NCBI RefSeq assembly: GCF_002091955.1
Contig: NZ_MKKY01000072.1
Coordinates: 186,001 to 250,000 of the forward strand
DNA length: 64,000 nucleotides
Direction: 5' to 3'
Source of the DNA: Rhodococcus sp. 1168
GTDB taxonomy: Bacteria; Actinomycetota; Actinomycetes; Mycobacteriales; Mycobacteriaceae
The notes beneath the pieces are model-generated. The model saw nothing but the letters and a program-made list of their open reading frames with translations. It ran no database searches and was not told where the DNA came from. Each line of letters begins with the position of its first letter. The first letter of the stretch is position 1. The translations under genes were made by a program, and so were the position numbers. Shown here one piece after another: positions 20,879-32,616 of the stretch.

Positions 20879-21961
20879 TCAGGACGCGTATGCGTTGAGA
20901 GAGTTCCGCACGTCCGCGAGAATTGCCCGCGCGGCGACGATGCCGCTCCCGGACCACACTGTGTCGTCGACGGCGAACACGCGGCCGTCCTTCACCGATC
21001 CGAGCTCCAGCCACGGATCACTGCGCAGGACCTCGGTTCCGAACGATTCACCCTCGTCACCCTCGAATCGCACGTAGACGATGTCGCCTTCGGCCGCGCG
21101 CAGATCGTCGGGGACAACGGTGACTTCGCCATCGCGCTGCGCAGGCGGGCGCTGAACGCCGATCTCCGCGAGTACCTGGCCGGCGAAGGACGCCGTGGAA
21201 TCGGTGACGATGGAATCGGGAAGGAAACGCACGAGGGAGGCTTGGGTCTGGACGGCGTCGATGTCGCGGCCGGCCTGCTGAGCGTCGGCACTGAATCGAG
21301 CGAGTTCGTCGAATCCGGTCCGACCACGTCCGAGGGCAGCAGCCGATTGCAGGAACGTTCCCTTCCAACCATCATCGGAGCTCGTGAAGACGGTGGGTGC
21401 GATATCGCTGAGGGACGCGTAGGTATCCCGGCCCAGTGAATCGGATCCGATGATGAGGTCGGGGGCGAGAACGGCGACCGCGTCGATGTCCGGAGCGCCG
21501 AGAGTTCCGACGCTCGGAACTCTCGCTATGCCCGGTCCCAGATACAGCTCTTGGTCACCGTCGCCACGGAAGTCGGGGTCGAGCGTCGACGCGCCGACGA
21601 CTCGTTCCCAAACGCCTACCGCGCAGGTGGCGTCGAGCGAAGCTGCGTCGAGCACCACTATGCGCATGGGGTCGGCTGGAACGTTGCTTACTCCTTCGCT
21701 GTGGCCGACCGGTCGTACCGATCCTTCTATGCCGGTCGGATCGAGCGGAGCAGGCTCGGAGCACAGGCCGGCAGTCTTGCGGTCGTTGCCGACCACACCC
21801 GCTCCGGCGATATTGGACGTGCTCCGGACGATGGTCGACGCGTCGTCCGAGGATGAGGGGGGAGTGGAGCACCCGGCCGTGAACAGAGCGACACCGATGG
21901 CCAGAATCAGCCCGGCACGCGAAGTCGAAGTCACGGTCGACAGGCTTGAGGTAGTGGACAA
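20879..21961 (-). CDS. FecB-like iron-siderophore substrate-binding lipoprotein
   Basis: The 360-residue protein has a signal peptide and lipobox (LFTAGC, about residues 27-32) and a periplasmic-binding-protein class III fold. PDLIIGSDS and DIAPTVF segments resemble siderophore-binding FecB/FepB. It likely captures ferric siderophores at the membrane, but no permease or ATPase is adjacent, as in mycobacterial fecB. TTG 21961 is preferred because TAGGAA lies 9-13 nt upstream; a GTG nine codons later is the alternative. No IdeR box was found. Confidence 0.82.
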   Translation of the reverse strand: MSTTSSLSTVTSTSRAGLILAIGVALFTAGCSTPPSSSDDASTIVRSTSNIAGAGVVGNDRKTAGLCSEPAPLDPTGIEGSVRPVGHSEGVSNVPADPMRIVVLDAASLDATCAVGVWERVVGASTLDPDFRGDGDQELYLGPGIARVPSVGTLGAPDIDAVAVLAPDLIIGSDSLGRDTYASLSDIAPTVFTSSDDGWKGTFLQSAAALGRGRTGFDELARFSADAQQAGRDIDAVQTQASLVRFLPDSIVTDSTASFAGQVLAEIGVQRPPAQRDGEVTVVPDDLRAAEGDIVYVRFEGDEGESFGTEVLRSDPWLELGSVKDGRVFAVDDTVWSGSGIVAARAILADVRNSLNAYAS

Positions 21962-22048
21962 CTCGTGCGTTCCTAACGGGAGTGGGATGCAATCACACCA
22001 TATCGGTCCGTAGCCGTCGGCCCCTTCACATGGTGGTGTGAGGGTGGA

Positions 22049-22078
22049 TTGGTTTCGTTGTTCGGAGGTTCGTACAAT
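22049..22078 (+). promoter_or_regulatory. Predicted ctaD promoter
   Basis: TTGGTT (22049-22054) and TACAAT (22073-22078) are spaced by 18 bp, a good sigma-70-type pair. The leader to ctaD is about 115 nt. Confidence 0.5.
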
Positions 22079-22201
22079 CGAATACGACACACGGTAGGAC
22101 CGGTTCGGCGCTGCTCTGTGGGACGGTCTACGATTTGTGGAGCGCAAGACACCAGGACGTCGCCTCGTGGTTCGAGGTACGACGCGCATTCAGGAGGATC
22201 A

Positions 22202-23992
22202 GTGACTGCCCTAGCGCCTAGGCCCACTCCCGCTGTGGAAGCGGTGAGGCCTTTTCCGCCGCGGACGGGACCCAAGGGTTCGTTCATCCACAAGGCGGTG
22301 ACGACGACAGATCCCAAGGTGTTGGGGATCATGTACATCGTGACATCGATTGCTTTCTTCCTTGTCGGTGGCTTGATGGCGTTGCTCATGCGCGCCGAGC
22401 TGGCGGTACCGGGAATGCAGTTCCTGTCGAACGAGCAGTACAACCAGCTGTTCACCATGCACGGCACGATCATGCTGCTGCTGTACGCAACGCCGGTCGT
22501 GTTCGGCTTCGCCAACTACATCCTGCCGCTGCAGATCGGTGCGCCGGACGTGGCGTTCCCGCGGTTGAATGCTTTCTCGTACTGGCTCTACCTGTTCGGT
22601 GCGTTGGTCGCCTCGGCAGGATTCATCACCCCCGGTGGTGCAGCTGACTTCGGGTGGACCGCGTACACCCCACTGTCGAGTGCATTGCATTCGCCGGGCG
22701 TCGGTGCAGACCTGTGGATCATGGGCCTCGCAATCGCCGGACTCGGAACTATTCTCGGCGCTGTGAACATGATCACGACGGTCATCTGCTTGCGAGCACC
22801 CGGTATGACGATGTTCCGGATGCCCATCTTCACGTGGAACATTCTGGTCACCAGCATTCTGATCCTTCTGGCGTTCCCGTTGCTGACGGCGGCACTGTTG
22901 GGATTGGCAGCCGACCGACATCTCGGTGCGCATCTCTTCGACCCGGCGACCGGTGGAGTGTTGTTGTGGCAGCACTTGTTCTGGTTCTTCGGCCACCCCG
23001 AGGTCTACATCATCGCGTTGCCGTTCTTCGGGATCGTGTCCGAGGTGTTCCCGGTCTTCTCGCGTAAGCCGATGTTCGGCTACACCACCTTGATCTACGC
23101 AACGATCGCCATCGCTGCTCTGTCGATCGCGGTGTGGGCTCACCACATGTACGCCACGGGTGCGGTGCTGTTGCCGTTCTTCTCGTTCATGACGTTCTTG
23201 ATCGCGGTGCCCACCGGTGTGAAGATCTTCAACTGGGTCGGCACGATGTGGCGTGGTCAGGTGACATTGGAAACCCCGATGCTCTTCGCTATCGGCTTCT
23301 TGATCACCTTCCTCTTCGGCGGCCTCTCCGGAGTGCTGCTCGCCAGCCCGCCGATCGACTTCCACGTCACCGATACCTATTTCCTGATTGCCCACTTCCA
23401 CTACGTGGTCTTCGGCACTGTGGTGTTCGCAACGTTCTCAGGCATCTACTTCTGGTTCCCGAAGATGACCGGCCGAATGATGGACGAAAGATTGGGCAAG
23501 TGGCACTTCTGGCTCACGTTCCTCGGCTTCCACGGCACTTTCCTGGTCCAGCACTGGCTCGGTAACGAGGGCATGCCGCGTCGCTATGCCGACTATCTCT
23601 CTTCCGATGGATTCACCACGCTCAACATCATCTCCACCATCAGTGCGTTCGTGCTCGGTGCTTCGACGCTGCCGTTCGTGTGGAACGTCTTCAAGTCCTA
23701 TCGCTACGGCGAGGTGGTCACTGTGGACGACCCATGGGGCTACGGCAACTCGCTGGAATGGGCCACATCGTGCCCACCGCCGCGGCACAACTTCACGGAG
23801 TTGCCGCGTATCCGTTCCGAGCGTCCGGCATTCGAACTCCACTACCCGCACATGGTGGATCGCTTGCGGGCCGAGGCTCATGTCGGCCCGGGCAGTCACG
23901 GTGGACAGACCACCGAAGTGCTCGAGCAGGCGCGTCGAGCTCCTCTCGCTACCAGCGACCACGAGCACTCAGGCGACACGGACCCCAAATAA
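22202..23992 (+). CDS. ctaD: Cytochrome c oxidase subunit I (aa3-type)
   Basis: The 596-residue membrane protein with about twelve helices is the catalytic subunit of the terminal oxidase, reducing O2 and pumping protons. Visible ligands are the low-spin heme His in FTMHGTIM, the CuB His with crosslinked Tyr in GHPEVY, the CuB pair in WAHHMYATG, and the heme a/a3 pair in AHFHYV. It starts at GTG 22202 with AGGAGG upstream. A long hydrophilic C-terminus with a His-rich end is typical of actinobacteria. Other oxidase genes lie elsewhere. Confidence 0.97.
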   Translation: MTALAPRPTPAVEAVRPFPPRTGPKGSFIHKAVTTTDPKVLGIMYIVTSIAFFLVGGLMALLMRAELAVPGMQFLSNEQYNQLFTMHGTIMLLLYATPVVFGFANYILPLQIGAPDVAFPRLNAFSYWLYLFGALVASAGFITPGGAADFGWTAYTPLSSALHSPGVGADLWIMGLAIAGLGTILGAVNMITTVICLRAPGMTMFRMPIFTWNILVTSILILLAFPLLTAALLGLAADRHLGAHLFDPATGGVLLWQHLFWFFGHPEVYIIALPFFGIVSEVFPVFSRKPMFGYTTLIYATIAIAALSIAVWAHHMYATGAVLLPFFSFMTFLIAVPTGVKIFNWVGTMWRGQVTLETPMLFAIGFLITFLFGGLSGVLLASPPIDFHVTDTYFLIAHFHYVVFGTVVFATFSGIYFWFPKMTGRMMDERLGKWHFWLTFLGFHGTFLVQHWLGNEGMPRRYADYLSSDGFTTLNIISTISAFVLGASTLPFVWNVFKSYRYGEVVTVDDPWGYGNSLEWATSCPPPRHNFTELPRIRSERPAFELHYPHMVDRLRAEAHVGPGSHGGQTTEVLEQARRAPLATSDHEHSGDTDPK

Positions 23993-24008
23993 GTACCCGA
24001 TCGACCTG

Positions 24009-26120
<2,112 letters not shown>

Positions 26121-26181
26121 AGGGTCCACTAGCTCACAACTGGATGTTTGTGCCGCTACCAGTCTGGCGGACACTCGATGG

Positions 26182-27015
26182 ATGTCTTGGATCGTCTCTG
26201 TGCTCGCCCGTGCTCGCCTGATCCACCTCTGGCGAAGACTCGTAGCGCTCTACGTGGGTTTGTGTCTGTACGGGTTTTCGATGGCGCTGATGATCACCGC
26301 CGGTCTCGGACTCGATCCGTGGGATGTACTGCATCAGGGCCTGAGCCTGCACGTGCCACTGAGTTTCGGAGCGATCACCGCAGCGACCGGAATTGCTGTG
26401 TTGCTCGCCTGGATTCCATTGCGGCAGAAGCCAGGACTGGGAACCATCAGCAATGTGGTGGTGATCGCGGTGGCAGTCGACCTGTCGATTCGATGGCTCC
26501 CGACTTTCGACCCGATGGCCGTGCGAGCGGCCATGATGGCGACCGGCATCGTCGTCAATGCATTCGCGACAGCCCTGTACATCGGCGCAGGAATGGGTCC
26601 CGGTCCACGAGACGGCCTGATGACCGGACTGGTCGCACGAACGGGACTCTCGATTCGCCTGGTCCGGACGTGTATCGAGTTGGCCGTCGTCGCGACCGGC
26701 TGGATGCTCGGAGGAACCGTGGGTGTCGGAACCGTGCTGTACGCCTTGGGGATCGGGCCACTCGTTCAACTGTTCATGCACTACCTGCCGTCGCTGCGCA
26801 GTACGAGGACCGTCGAACCAGTAAGGGAGATGGCCGATCCGGCGGGCAACGACGTCGTATCGGCGGGAACCCCAGTGGCGGTGGAGGAGTCGAATATTGG
26901 AACGAATCTGCTTGCGGCCCAGGAAGGACAGGCCAGTTCGATGTCGGTCGGTCCACCCGAATGCACGATCAACAACGAACTTGCATCCAGGACGGGCTGC
27001 CCGTCGGGATCGTAG
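26182..27015 (+). CDS. YczE/YitT-like multi-pass membrane protein
   Basis: This is a 277-residue membrane protein of the YczE family with about five or six helices. LYGFSMALMITAGLGLDPWDVLHQG (in parts GFSMALMI and GLDPWDVL) and the repeated GMGPGPRDGL signature are visible. The function of the family is not established; B. subtilis YczE affects surfactin-related traits. The core ends near residue 210. The last 65 residues are polar and are encoded antisense to the 3' end of glgX (235-bp overlap). Confidence 0.8.
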   Translation: MSWIVSVLARARLIHLWRRLVALYVGLCLYGFSMALMITAGLGLDPWDVLHQGLSLHVPLSFGAITAATGIAVLLAWIPLRQKPGLGTISNVVVIAVAVDLSIRWLPTFDPMAVRAAMMATGIVVNAFATALYIGAGMGPGPRDGLMTGLVARTGLSIRLVRTCIELAVVATGWMLGGTVGVGTVLYALGIGPLVQLFMHYLPSLRSTRTVEPVREMADPAGNDVVSAGTPVAVEESNIGTNLLAAQEGQASSMSVGPPECTINNELASRTGCPSGS

Positions 27016-28919
27016 GACCGAACGTCTGCGCCGTCCACCCATGCTTGCAACGTGCGTACCGAGTCGTCGTTCCACGAGTGCGAGGTCAGTTCGGCGCCGT
27101 CTGCACCGAACCAGACCAGATCCGGCCTGCCCGATGGAGTGTCACGGCCTGTGAAGAATTCCTGTTGGCGCAGCGATGGAGCACTGCGCCGGATTCGGAG
27201 GAGTCTGGCGACGAAAGCGATCAGGTCCTCATCGCCGTTGGACCAGTCGAGTGCCCACGATTGTGCGGCGGGTGCATCGGCGGGAACGCAGTAGGCATTG
27301 TTGTTGCCGAATTGGGTGTGGCCGAGCTCGTCACCTGCGAGGAGCATCGGAGTGCCGGTCGAAAGCATCAGCGTGGCAAGGAGTGCGCGAACATGGCGGC
27401 CCCGTTCGGCCAGGATGATCGGGTCGTCGGTGGGACCCTCCGTTCCGTGATCGACGGAGTAGTTGTTGTCGGTCCCGTCGCGATTGTCTTCGCCGTTCGC
27501 CTCGTTATGTTTGGTTGCGTAAGAGACGAGATCGGCGATGGTGAAGCCGTCATGCGCGGCTACGAAGTTGATCGATGCCCAAGGCTTGCGTGAACCGCCG
27601 CCGTAGATATCTTCCGAACCTGCCATGCGGGAGGCGAGTTCGCGAACACCGGTGTGGCCGGCCCAGAATCGGCGAACGGTGTCGCGGTAACGATCGTTCC
27701 ATTCGGTCCACAGACTTCCGAAATTGCCGACTTGGTACCCCGCACCGGTCGCATCCCACGGCTCGGCGACAAGTTTCGTACGTGAGAGAACCGGATCGGT
27801 TGTTATTGCAGTCAGTATCGGGGCGCGGGGCTCGAATCGCCAGCCTCCTGGCCGGCCGAGGGTGCTGGCAAGGTCGAATCTGAATCCGTCGACACCCATC
27901 TCGGTAGCCCAGTATCGAAGGCTGTCGCACACCATCCGAACCACGGCAGGTGACGCTGAGTCGAGTGTGTTGCCGCACCCGGTGAGGTCGACGTCGTAGC
28001 CACGTCCGTCCAGCAAGTAGTAGCCGGGGGCATCGAGCCCACGCCAACTGATCGAGGGCCCGTCGACCCCGGACTCGCATGTGTGGTTGTAGACGACATC
28101 GAGGACGATCTCGATTCCGACGGAATGAAGTGCCCGCACCATCGCCCTGAACTCGTCGATCTCGGCTCCCGGTACTGCTGCGAAACGGGGGTCGGGTGCG
28201 AAGTAGGCGCCGGTCGAGTAGCCCCAGTGATTGCGCTTGCCGCGGGCGCGCACACCTGGTTCGGTGAGCATCGTCTGAACTGGGAGCAATTCGATGGTGG
28301 TCACGCCGAGGCGGGTCAGATGTTCGAGCACGGCGGGCGCGGTCAGTCCGAGATACGTTCCGCGGTGTGCGGGGGGAACGGCCGGATTCCTTGCTGTGTA
28401 GGAACCGACGTGCATCTCGTAGATCACTGTCCGATCCCAGGGGACGTTCGGAGCCGAACCGGTGTCGACAGTGGATCGGCCGGTGACGACGGAAAGTGGG
28501 ACCGCGCCCAGAGAATCGATGGTGCTCGGGTGTCCGAACGGATCCTCGTCGTAGGGCAGTAAGGCTTGGGCCGAACCGAGGCTTCCGGTGATCTGACGGG
28601 CGGCGGGATCGATCAGAATCTTGTGCGCATTGAATCGGCGTCCGGTGGAGGGATCCCACCGCCCATGCACCCGGTATCCATACCTCTGTCCCGGTCCGAC
28701 ATCGGGAACGATGCCATGCCAGATCCCGTAGGTGCGGCTGCGGAGTTCGACCCTTCGTTCGGTCCCGTCCGCCCCGATCAGACATACCTCGATGCCGTCG
28801 GATTCGGGGGAGTGGACCGCAAATTGCGTACCACCGGCGTGGACGGTTGCACCGAGGGGTATCGGCGATCCTGGCGGCAGAGGCTCTTCGCGCCGGGCGA
28901 GATGAAGGTTGGACGACAC
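26781..28919 (-). CDS. glgX: Glycogen debranching enzyme GlgX/TreX (GH13 isoamylase type)
   Basis: The 712-residue GH13 enzyme hydrolyses alpha-1,6 branches of glycogen-like glucans. It has an N-terminal CBM48 domain, then the barrel with VVYNHT, GFRFDLAS (nucleophile Asp), the acid Glu in KLVAEPWD and FVAAHDGFT. It ends in a C-terminal beta domain. Length fits the family from GTG 28919; the reading frame runs open upstream but into the divergent ABC gene, so those codons are rejected. The 3' end overlaps the YczE gene. It may act on the glucans of the GT4/GH57 operon nearby (inference). Confidence 0.92.
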   Translation of the reverse strand: MSSNLHLARREEPLPPGSPIPLGATVHAGGTQFAVHSPESDGIEVCLIGADGTERRVELRSRTYGIWHGIVPDVGPGQRYGYRVHGRWDPSTGRRFNAHKILIDPAARQITGSLGSAQALLPYDEDPFGHPSTIDSLGAVPLSVVTGRSTVDTGSAPNVPWDRTVIYEMHVGSYTARNPAVPPAHRGTYLGLTAPAVLEHLTRLGVTTIELLPVQTMLTEPGVRARGKRNHWGYSTGAYFAPDPRFAAVPGAEIDEFRAMVRALHSVGIEIVLDVVYNHTCESGVDGPSISWRGLDAPGYYLLDGRGYDVDLTGCGNTLDSASPAVVRMVCDSLRYWATEMGVDGFRFDLASTLGRPGGWRFEPRAPILTAITTDPVLSRTKLVAEPWDATGAGYQVGNFGSLWTEWNDRYRDTVRRFWAGHTGVRELASRMAGSEDIYGGGSRKPWASINFVAAHDGFTIADLVSYATKHNEANGEDNRDGTDNNYSVDHGTEGPTDDPIILAERGRHVRALLATLMLSTGTPMLLAGDELGHTQFGNNNAYCVPADAPAAQSWALDWSNGDEDLIAFVARLLRIRRSAPSLRQQEFFTGRDTPSGRPDLVWFGADGAELTSHSWNDDSVRTLQAWVDGADVRSYDPDGQPVLDASSLLIVHSGGPTDIELACPSWAASRFVPIFDSSTATGVPADTTSLPAGSAISLTGSTVLVLRSDGR

Positions 28920-28970
28920 GCCTGCAGATTCTGCCGTGAAAGCCCGACGAATGTGGGACAAGATAGACAG

Positions 28971-29792
28971 GTGTCTGAACCGGATCCCGATTTGCTCATC
29001 GATTTCAACAACGTTCTCGTCAAGCGGGGCGGGGTAACACTCGTCGGTCCCGTCACCTGGCAGGTAGAACTCGACGAACGCTGGGTCGTACTCGGGCCCA
29101 ACGGGGCAGGCAAGACCTCGCTGCTGCGCGTTGCAGCCGCCGAAGTACACCCGACTTCGGGAACGGCTCACGTTCTCGGTGAAGTGATGGGCAAGGTCGA
29201 TGTCGCCGAACTGAAAACTCGAATCGGCCTTTCGTCGTCCGCATTGGCACACCGCATACCCCCGGACGAGATCGTGAGCGATCTCGTGGTCTCCGCCGGC
29301 TACAGCGTGCTCGGCCGCTGGCGTGAGCGTTATGACGAGATGGACACCGAGCGGGCGGTGGAGATGTTGGAAAGCCTCGGCGCCGAGCATCTGGCCGATC
29401 GCACTTACGGAACGCTCTCCGAGGGCGAACGCAAGCGGGTACTGATCGCACGAGCACTGATGACCGATCCGGAACTGCTGCTACTCGACGAGCCTGCTGC
29501 CGGGCTCGATCTGGGCGGCCGCGAAGAACTCGTCGCACGGTTGGCGGACCTGGCTGCAGATCCGGATGCTCCGGCAACGGTCCTCATCACCCACCATGTC
29601 GAGGAAATACCACCTGGCTTCTCTCACGCACTGCTGCTCAAGGAAGGTGGGGTCGTTGCTCAGGGACTTCTCGAGGACGTGATCACCGCGGAGAATCTGA
29701 CCGAAGCTTTCAGCCAGTCGATTGCGCTCGATCGTGTCGACGGTCGGTTCTTCGCTCGTCGAACTCGCACACCCGGTCAGCATCGCCGCTGA
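28971..29792 (+). CDS. Solitary ABC-type ATP-binding protein
   Basis: This is a 273-residue ATPase subunit. It has Walker A GPNGAGKTS (about residues 40-48), the signature LSEGERKR, Walker B LLLLDEP and the switch His in ITHHVEEI. Its layout resembles the ModF/YusV-like single ATPases near iron genes and the mycobacterial Rv3041c. No permease is adjacent, so the partner is unknown. It starts at GTG 28971 in a 51-bp divergent gap with glgX. Confidence 0.88.
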   Translation: MSEPDPDLLIDFNNVLVKRGGVTLVGPVTWQVELDERWVVLGPNGAGKTSLLRVAAAEVHPTSGTAHVLGEVMGKVDVAELKTRIGLSSSALAHRIPPDEIVSDLVVSAGYSVLGRWRERYDEMDTERAVEMLESLGAEHLADRTYGTLSEGERKRVLIARALMTDPELLLLDEPAAGLDLGGREELVARLADLAADPDAPATVLITHHVEEIPPGFSHALLLKEGGVVAQGLLEDVITAENLTEAFSQSIALDRVDGRFFARRTRTPGQHRR

Positions 29793-29814
29793 ACGCAGCA
29801 GGTTCGGTGCCGGG

Positions 29815-29820
29815 TAGGTT
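29815..29820 (+). promoter_or_regulatory. -10 box of a leaderless promoter
   Basis: TAGGTT stands 7 nt before the ATG at 29828, with no ribosome site in between. It supports that start for the Nudix gene. Confidence 0.45.
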
Positions 29821-29827
29821 CTCGAAC

Positions 29828-30649
29828 ATGACATCAACTGGTGTGTCGGTGCCCGAGCATGTCCCTGTCCGCGACGCGTCGACCGTCATCTTGGTTCGAG
29901 ATGGTGCGCTCGGTATCGAGGTGTTTCTGCTCGAACGCGTCGGTGGAATGGCGTTTGCCGGCGGCATGACCGTCTTTCCGGGTGGTGGCGTCGACTTGTC
30001 CGACGCGGACGCCGATGTGGCTTGGTCCGGCCCCGGGCCGGTGTGGTGGGCGGACAGGTTCGGTGTGGACGAGCGCAAAGCGACGGCGCTCGTGTGCGCC
30101 GCAGCTCGCGAAACGTTCGAAGAATGCGGAGTTCTTCTCGCAGGCCCCACGCCGGACTCGACTGTCGCCGATACCAGTTGTTTCGCAGAGGATCGAGGCA
30201 AGTTGGAGCGGCGGGAGCAGACCTTCGGCCAGTTCCTCACCCGAAACGGGCTCGTTCTGCGGGCCGATCTGCTGCGGCCGTGGTCGAACTGGATCACGCC
30301 GGTCGGAGAGACGCGTCGTTACGACACGAGATTCTTCGTGGCAGTGCTTCCAGACGGTCAGGAGGCAGACGGAGCGACCAGTGAAGCGGCATCGGTTGGA
30401 TGGCGTTCGTCGACGGCGGCATTGGCGGACTGGCGACGCGGAGAGACGATCTTGTTGCCTCCGACGTGGAGCCAGCTGTCAGGACTCGAAGGCTTCGACT
30501 CGATCGCCGATATTCTCGACGCTTCGCCCGATATTTCGCCGATCCAGCCCGATTTGCATCGGGTCGACGGAAAGATTCGGGTCGATTTCCCAGGCCAAGA
30601 CGGGTACTACGCGGACAGTGCGCATCCGTGGTCGGATAGAAAACTCTAG
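29828..30649 (+). CDS. Large Nudix hydrolase (NUDT19-like)
   Basis: The 273-residue protein has an unusual split Nudix signature: GGMTVFPGGGVD (about residues 45-56) is separated by an insertion of some 40 residues from the catalytic helix AARETFEECGVL. This arrangement is typical of the NUDT19/NUDT8-like branch, some of which hydrolyse acyl-CoAs. An acyl-CoA role would fit the enoyl-CoA hydratase gene that follows 60 nt later, but this is inference. Confidence 0.85.
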   Translation: MTSTGVSVPEHVPVRDASTVILVRDGALGIEVFLLERVGGMAFAGGMTVFPGGGVDLSDADADVAWSGPGPVWWADRFGVDERKATALVCAAARETFEECGVLLAGPTPDSTVADTSCFAEDRGKLERREQTFGQFLTRNGLVLRADLLRPWSNWITPVGETRRYDTRFFVAVLPDGQEADGATSEAASVGWRSSTAALADWRRGETILLPPTWSQLSGLEGFDSIADILDASPDISPIQPDLHRVDGKIRVDFPGQDGYYADSAHPWSDRKL

Positions 30650-30709
30650 GTCGGTCGTGGGGCCTACCCCTGAGTTCGCAGACCGCGAGCACAGGTAGCG
30701 TGTGTTCCC

Positions 30710-31489
30710 ATGGCTGAGTTCGTAACTTTAGAGGTCGAAGACGGTATCGGAACCATTCGGTTGGCTCGTCCACCCATGAATGCGTTGAATCGGCAGGTCC
30801 AGGAGGAGCTGCGGGCAGCAGCCCGCGCGGCGACCGTCGATTCTTCGGTCAAGGCGGTAATTGTGTACGGCGGCGAGAAGGTCTTCGCGGCCGGTGCGGA
30901 CATCAAGGAGATGGCAACGCTCACCTTCGGTCAGATGAGCGACATCGCCGGTGATCTGCAGTCGGCGATCGGGTCCTTGGCCGACATTCCCAAACCTGTC
31001 GTCGCCGCGGTCACCGGATACGCACTAGGTGGGGGACTCGAAGTAGCGCTGAGCGCGGATCGTCGAGTCATCGGAGACAACGTCAAACTGGGTGTGCCGG
31101 AAGTGCTGCTCGGCGTCATCCCCGGCGGCGGTGGCACACAACGTCTCGCCCGCCTGATCGGGCCGAGCAAGGCCAAGGATCTCGTATTCACGGGCCGTTT
31201 CGTAGGTGCGGAGGAAGCACTGCGTATCGGTCTGGTCGACGAGGTCGTGGCCCCGGACGAGGTGTACAACGCCGCGCGAAAGTGGGCTTCCCAATTCGTC
31301 GGAGGCGCGTCCAGGGCGTTGGCAGCTGCCAAAGCGTCGATCGATCAGGGGCTCGACGCCGACTTGAACACTGGCCTGAAGATCGAGGCCGGCCAGTTCG
31401 CATCCCTCTTCGCCACGGCCGATCGCACCATCGGGATGGAATCTTTCATCGCGAACGGACCTGGCAAAGCCGAGTTCACCGGCGAGTGA
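30710..31489 (+). CDS. Enoyl-CoA hydratase/isomerase family protein (EchA17-like)
   Basis: The 259-residue crotonase-fold protein has the CoA-binding FAAGADIKEM loop (about residues 61-70) and oxyanion-hole region GYALGGGLE. The two catalytic glutamates expected for hydratases lie in GGGLEVAL and VPEVLLGV. It likely hydrates trans-2-enoyl-CoA in beta-oxidation. TAGCGT stands 8 nt before the ATG, suggesting a leaderless mRNA. The Nudix-EchA-methyltransferase order is the same as in mycobacteria. Confidence 0.9.
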   Translation: MAEFVTLEVEDGIGTIRLARPPMNALNRQVQEELRAAARAATVDSSVKAVIVYGGEKVFAAGADIKEMATLTFGQMSDIAGDLQSAIGSLADIPKPVVAAVTGYALGGGLEVALSADRRVIGDNVKLGVPEVLLGVIPGGGGTQRLARLIGPSKAKDLVFTGRFVGAEEALRIGLVDEVVAPDEVYNAARKWASQFVGGASRALAAAKASIDQGLDADLNTGLKIEAGQFASLFATADRTIGMESFIANGPGKAEFTGE

Positions 31490-31510
31490 AAAGATACAAG
31501 AAACTAGAAC

Positions 31511-31538
31511 TTGTTCATTTCCTACCGGATAGTAGGCT
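31511..31538 (+). promoter_or_regulatory. Predicted leaderless promoter of the methyltransferase gene
   Basis: TTGTTC (31511-31516) and TAGGCT (31533-31538) are 16 bp apart. The -10 box ends 6 nt before the ATG at 31545. Confidence 0.5.
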
Positions 31539-31544
31539 GCCCTC

Positions 31545-32591
31545 ATGACTGCAAGCTCCCACGACGGCAAAGACTCGTCGACCGGCAGCGCTGACACCAG
31601 CCTGCGAGCTGTCCCCGACGCTTCGAGCGACCCGACGCCCAACCCACATGCCACCGCTGAGCAGGTGGAGGCGGCACGGTCCGATACCAAGCTCGCCCAG
31701 GTGCTCTACCACGACTGGGAAGCCGAAACGTACGACGACAAATGGTCGATCTCGTACGACGAGCGTTGCATCGATTACGCGCGCGGCCGATTCGATCAGG
31801 CTGTCAGTGGGCAAGCCGGCGCACAGGAGGCACTGCCGTACGGACGAGCACTCGAACTCGGGTGTGGCACCGGCTTCTTCCTGCTCAACCTCATGCAGGC
31901 CGGTGTTGCCGAGAAGGGCTCGGTCACGGACCTGTCTCCCGGGATGGTCAAGGTCGCGTTGCGCAACGCAGGCCACCTGAATCTAGACGTCGATGGTCGG
32001 GTCGCCGATGCCGAGACGATTCCGTACGAAGACAACACGTTCGATCTGGTCGTAGGCCATGCGGTGCTGCACCACATCCCCGACGTCGAGCAGTCGCTTC
32101 GTGAGGTGCTGCGAGTGCTCAAGCCGGGTGGACGTTTCGTGTTCGCCGGCGAACCCACGACCGTCGGCAACTTCTACGCCCGCTGGCTCGGCCGGCTGAC
32201 GTGGGAGGCGACCACTCGCACAACCAAACTGCCTTTCCTGAGCAGCTGGCGCAAGCCACAGGAGGAGCTCGACGAGTCGTCCCGCGCAGCGGCGCTCGAG
32301 GCAATTGTCGATCTGCATACGTTCGATCCCACGGATCTCGAGAACATTGCCGTGTCGGCAGGGGCCGTCGACGTCCAGGCTCGAACCGAAGAATTTGCAG
32401 CAGCTCTGCTCGGTTGGCCGGTCCGCACTTTCGAAGCCGCCGTGCCTGCAGACAAGCTCGGATGGAACTGGGCCAAGTTCGCGTTCGGTAGCTGGAAGAC
32501 GCTGAGCTGGCTCGATGAGAAGGTGTTCACGCACGTCGTTCCGCGTGGATACTTCTACAACGTGATGATTACCGGAGTGAAGTCGGACTGA
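31545..32591 (+). CDS. Class I SAM-dependent methyltransferase
   Basis: The 348-residue protein has a disordered N-terminus (about 45 residues) before a Methyltransf_11 domain. Motif I is ELGCGTGFF (about residues 104-112), motif II AETIPYEDNTFDLV, and post-motif LHHIPDVEQSLREVLRVLKPGG is seen as HHIPDVEQ and LKPGG. A C-terminal region of about 130 residues is conserved in actinobacteria. It corresponds in position to Rv3038c. The substrate is unknown. Confidence 0.88.
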   Translation: MTASSHDGKDSSTGSADTSLRAVPDASSDPTPNPHATAEQVEAARSDTKLAQVLYHDWEAETYDDKWSISYDERCIDYARGRFDQAVSGQAGAQEALPYGRALELGCGTGFFLLNLMQAGVAEKGSVTDLSPGMVKVALRNAGHLNLDVDGRVADAETIPYEDNTFDLVVGHAVLHHIPDVEQSLREVLRVLKPGGRFVFAGEPTTVGNFYARWLGRLTWEATTRTTKLPFLSSWRKPQEELDESSRAAALEAIVDLHTFDPTDLENIAVSAGAVDVQARTEEFAAALLGWPVRTFEAAVPADKLGWNWAKFAFGSWKTLSWLDEKVFTHVVPRGYFYNVMITGVKSD

Positions 32592-32616
32592 TCCAGCGTT
32601 CACCCCGGTACTGCAC

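Noticed and set aside
21962..22201. IdeR/DtxR iron box between the siderophore-binding gene and ctaD
   Set aside because: No TTAGGTTAG-type inverted repeat was found on either strand in this gap.
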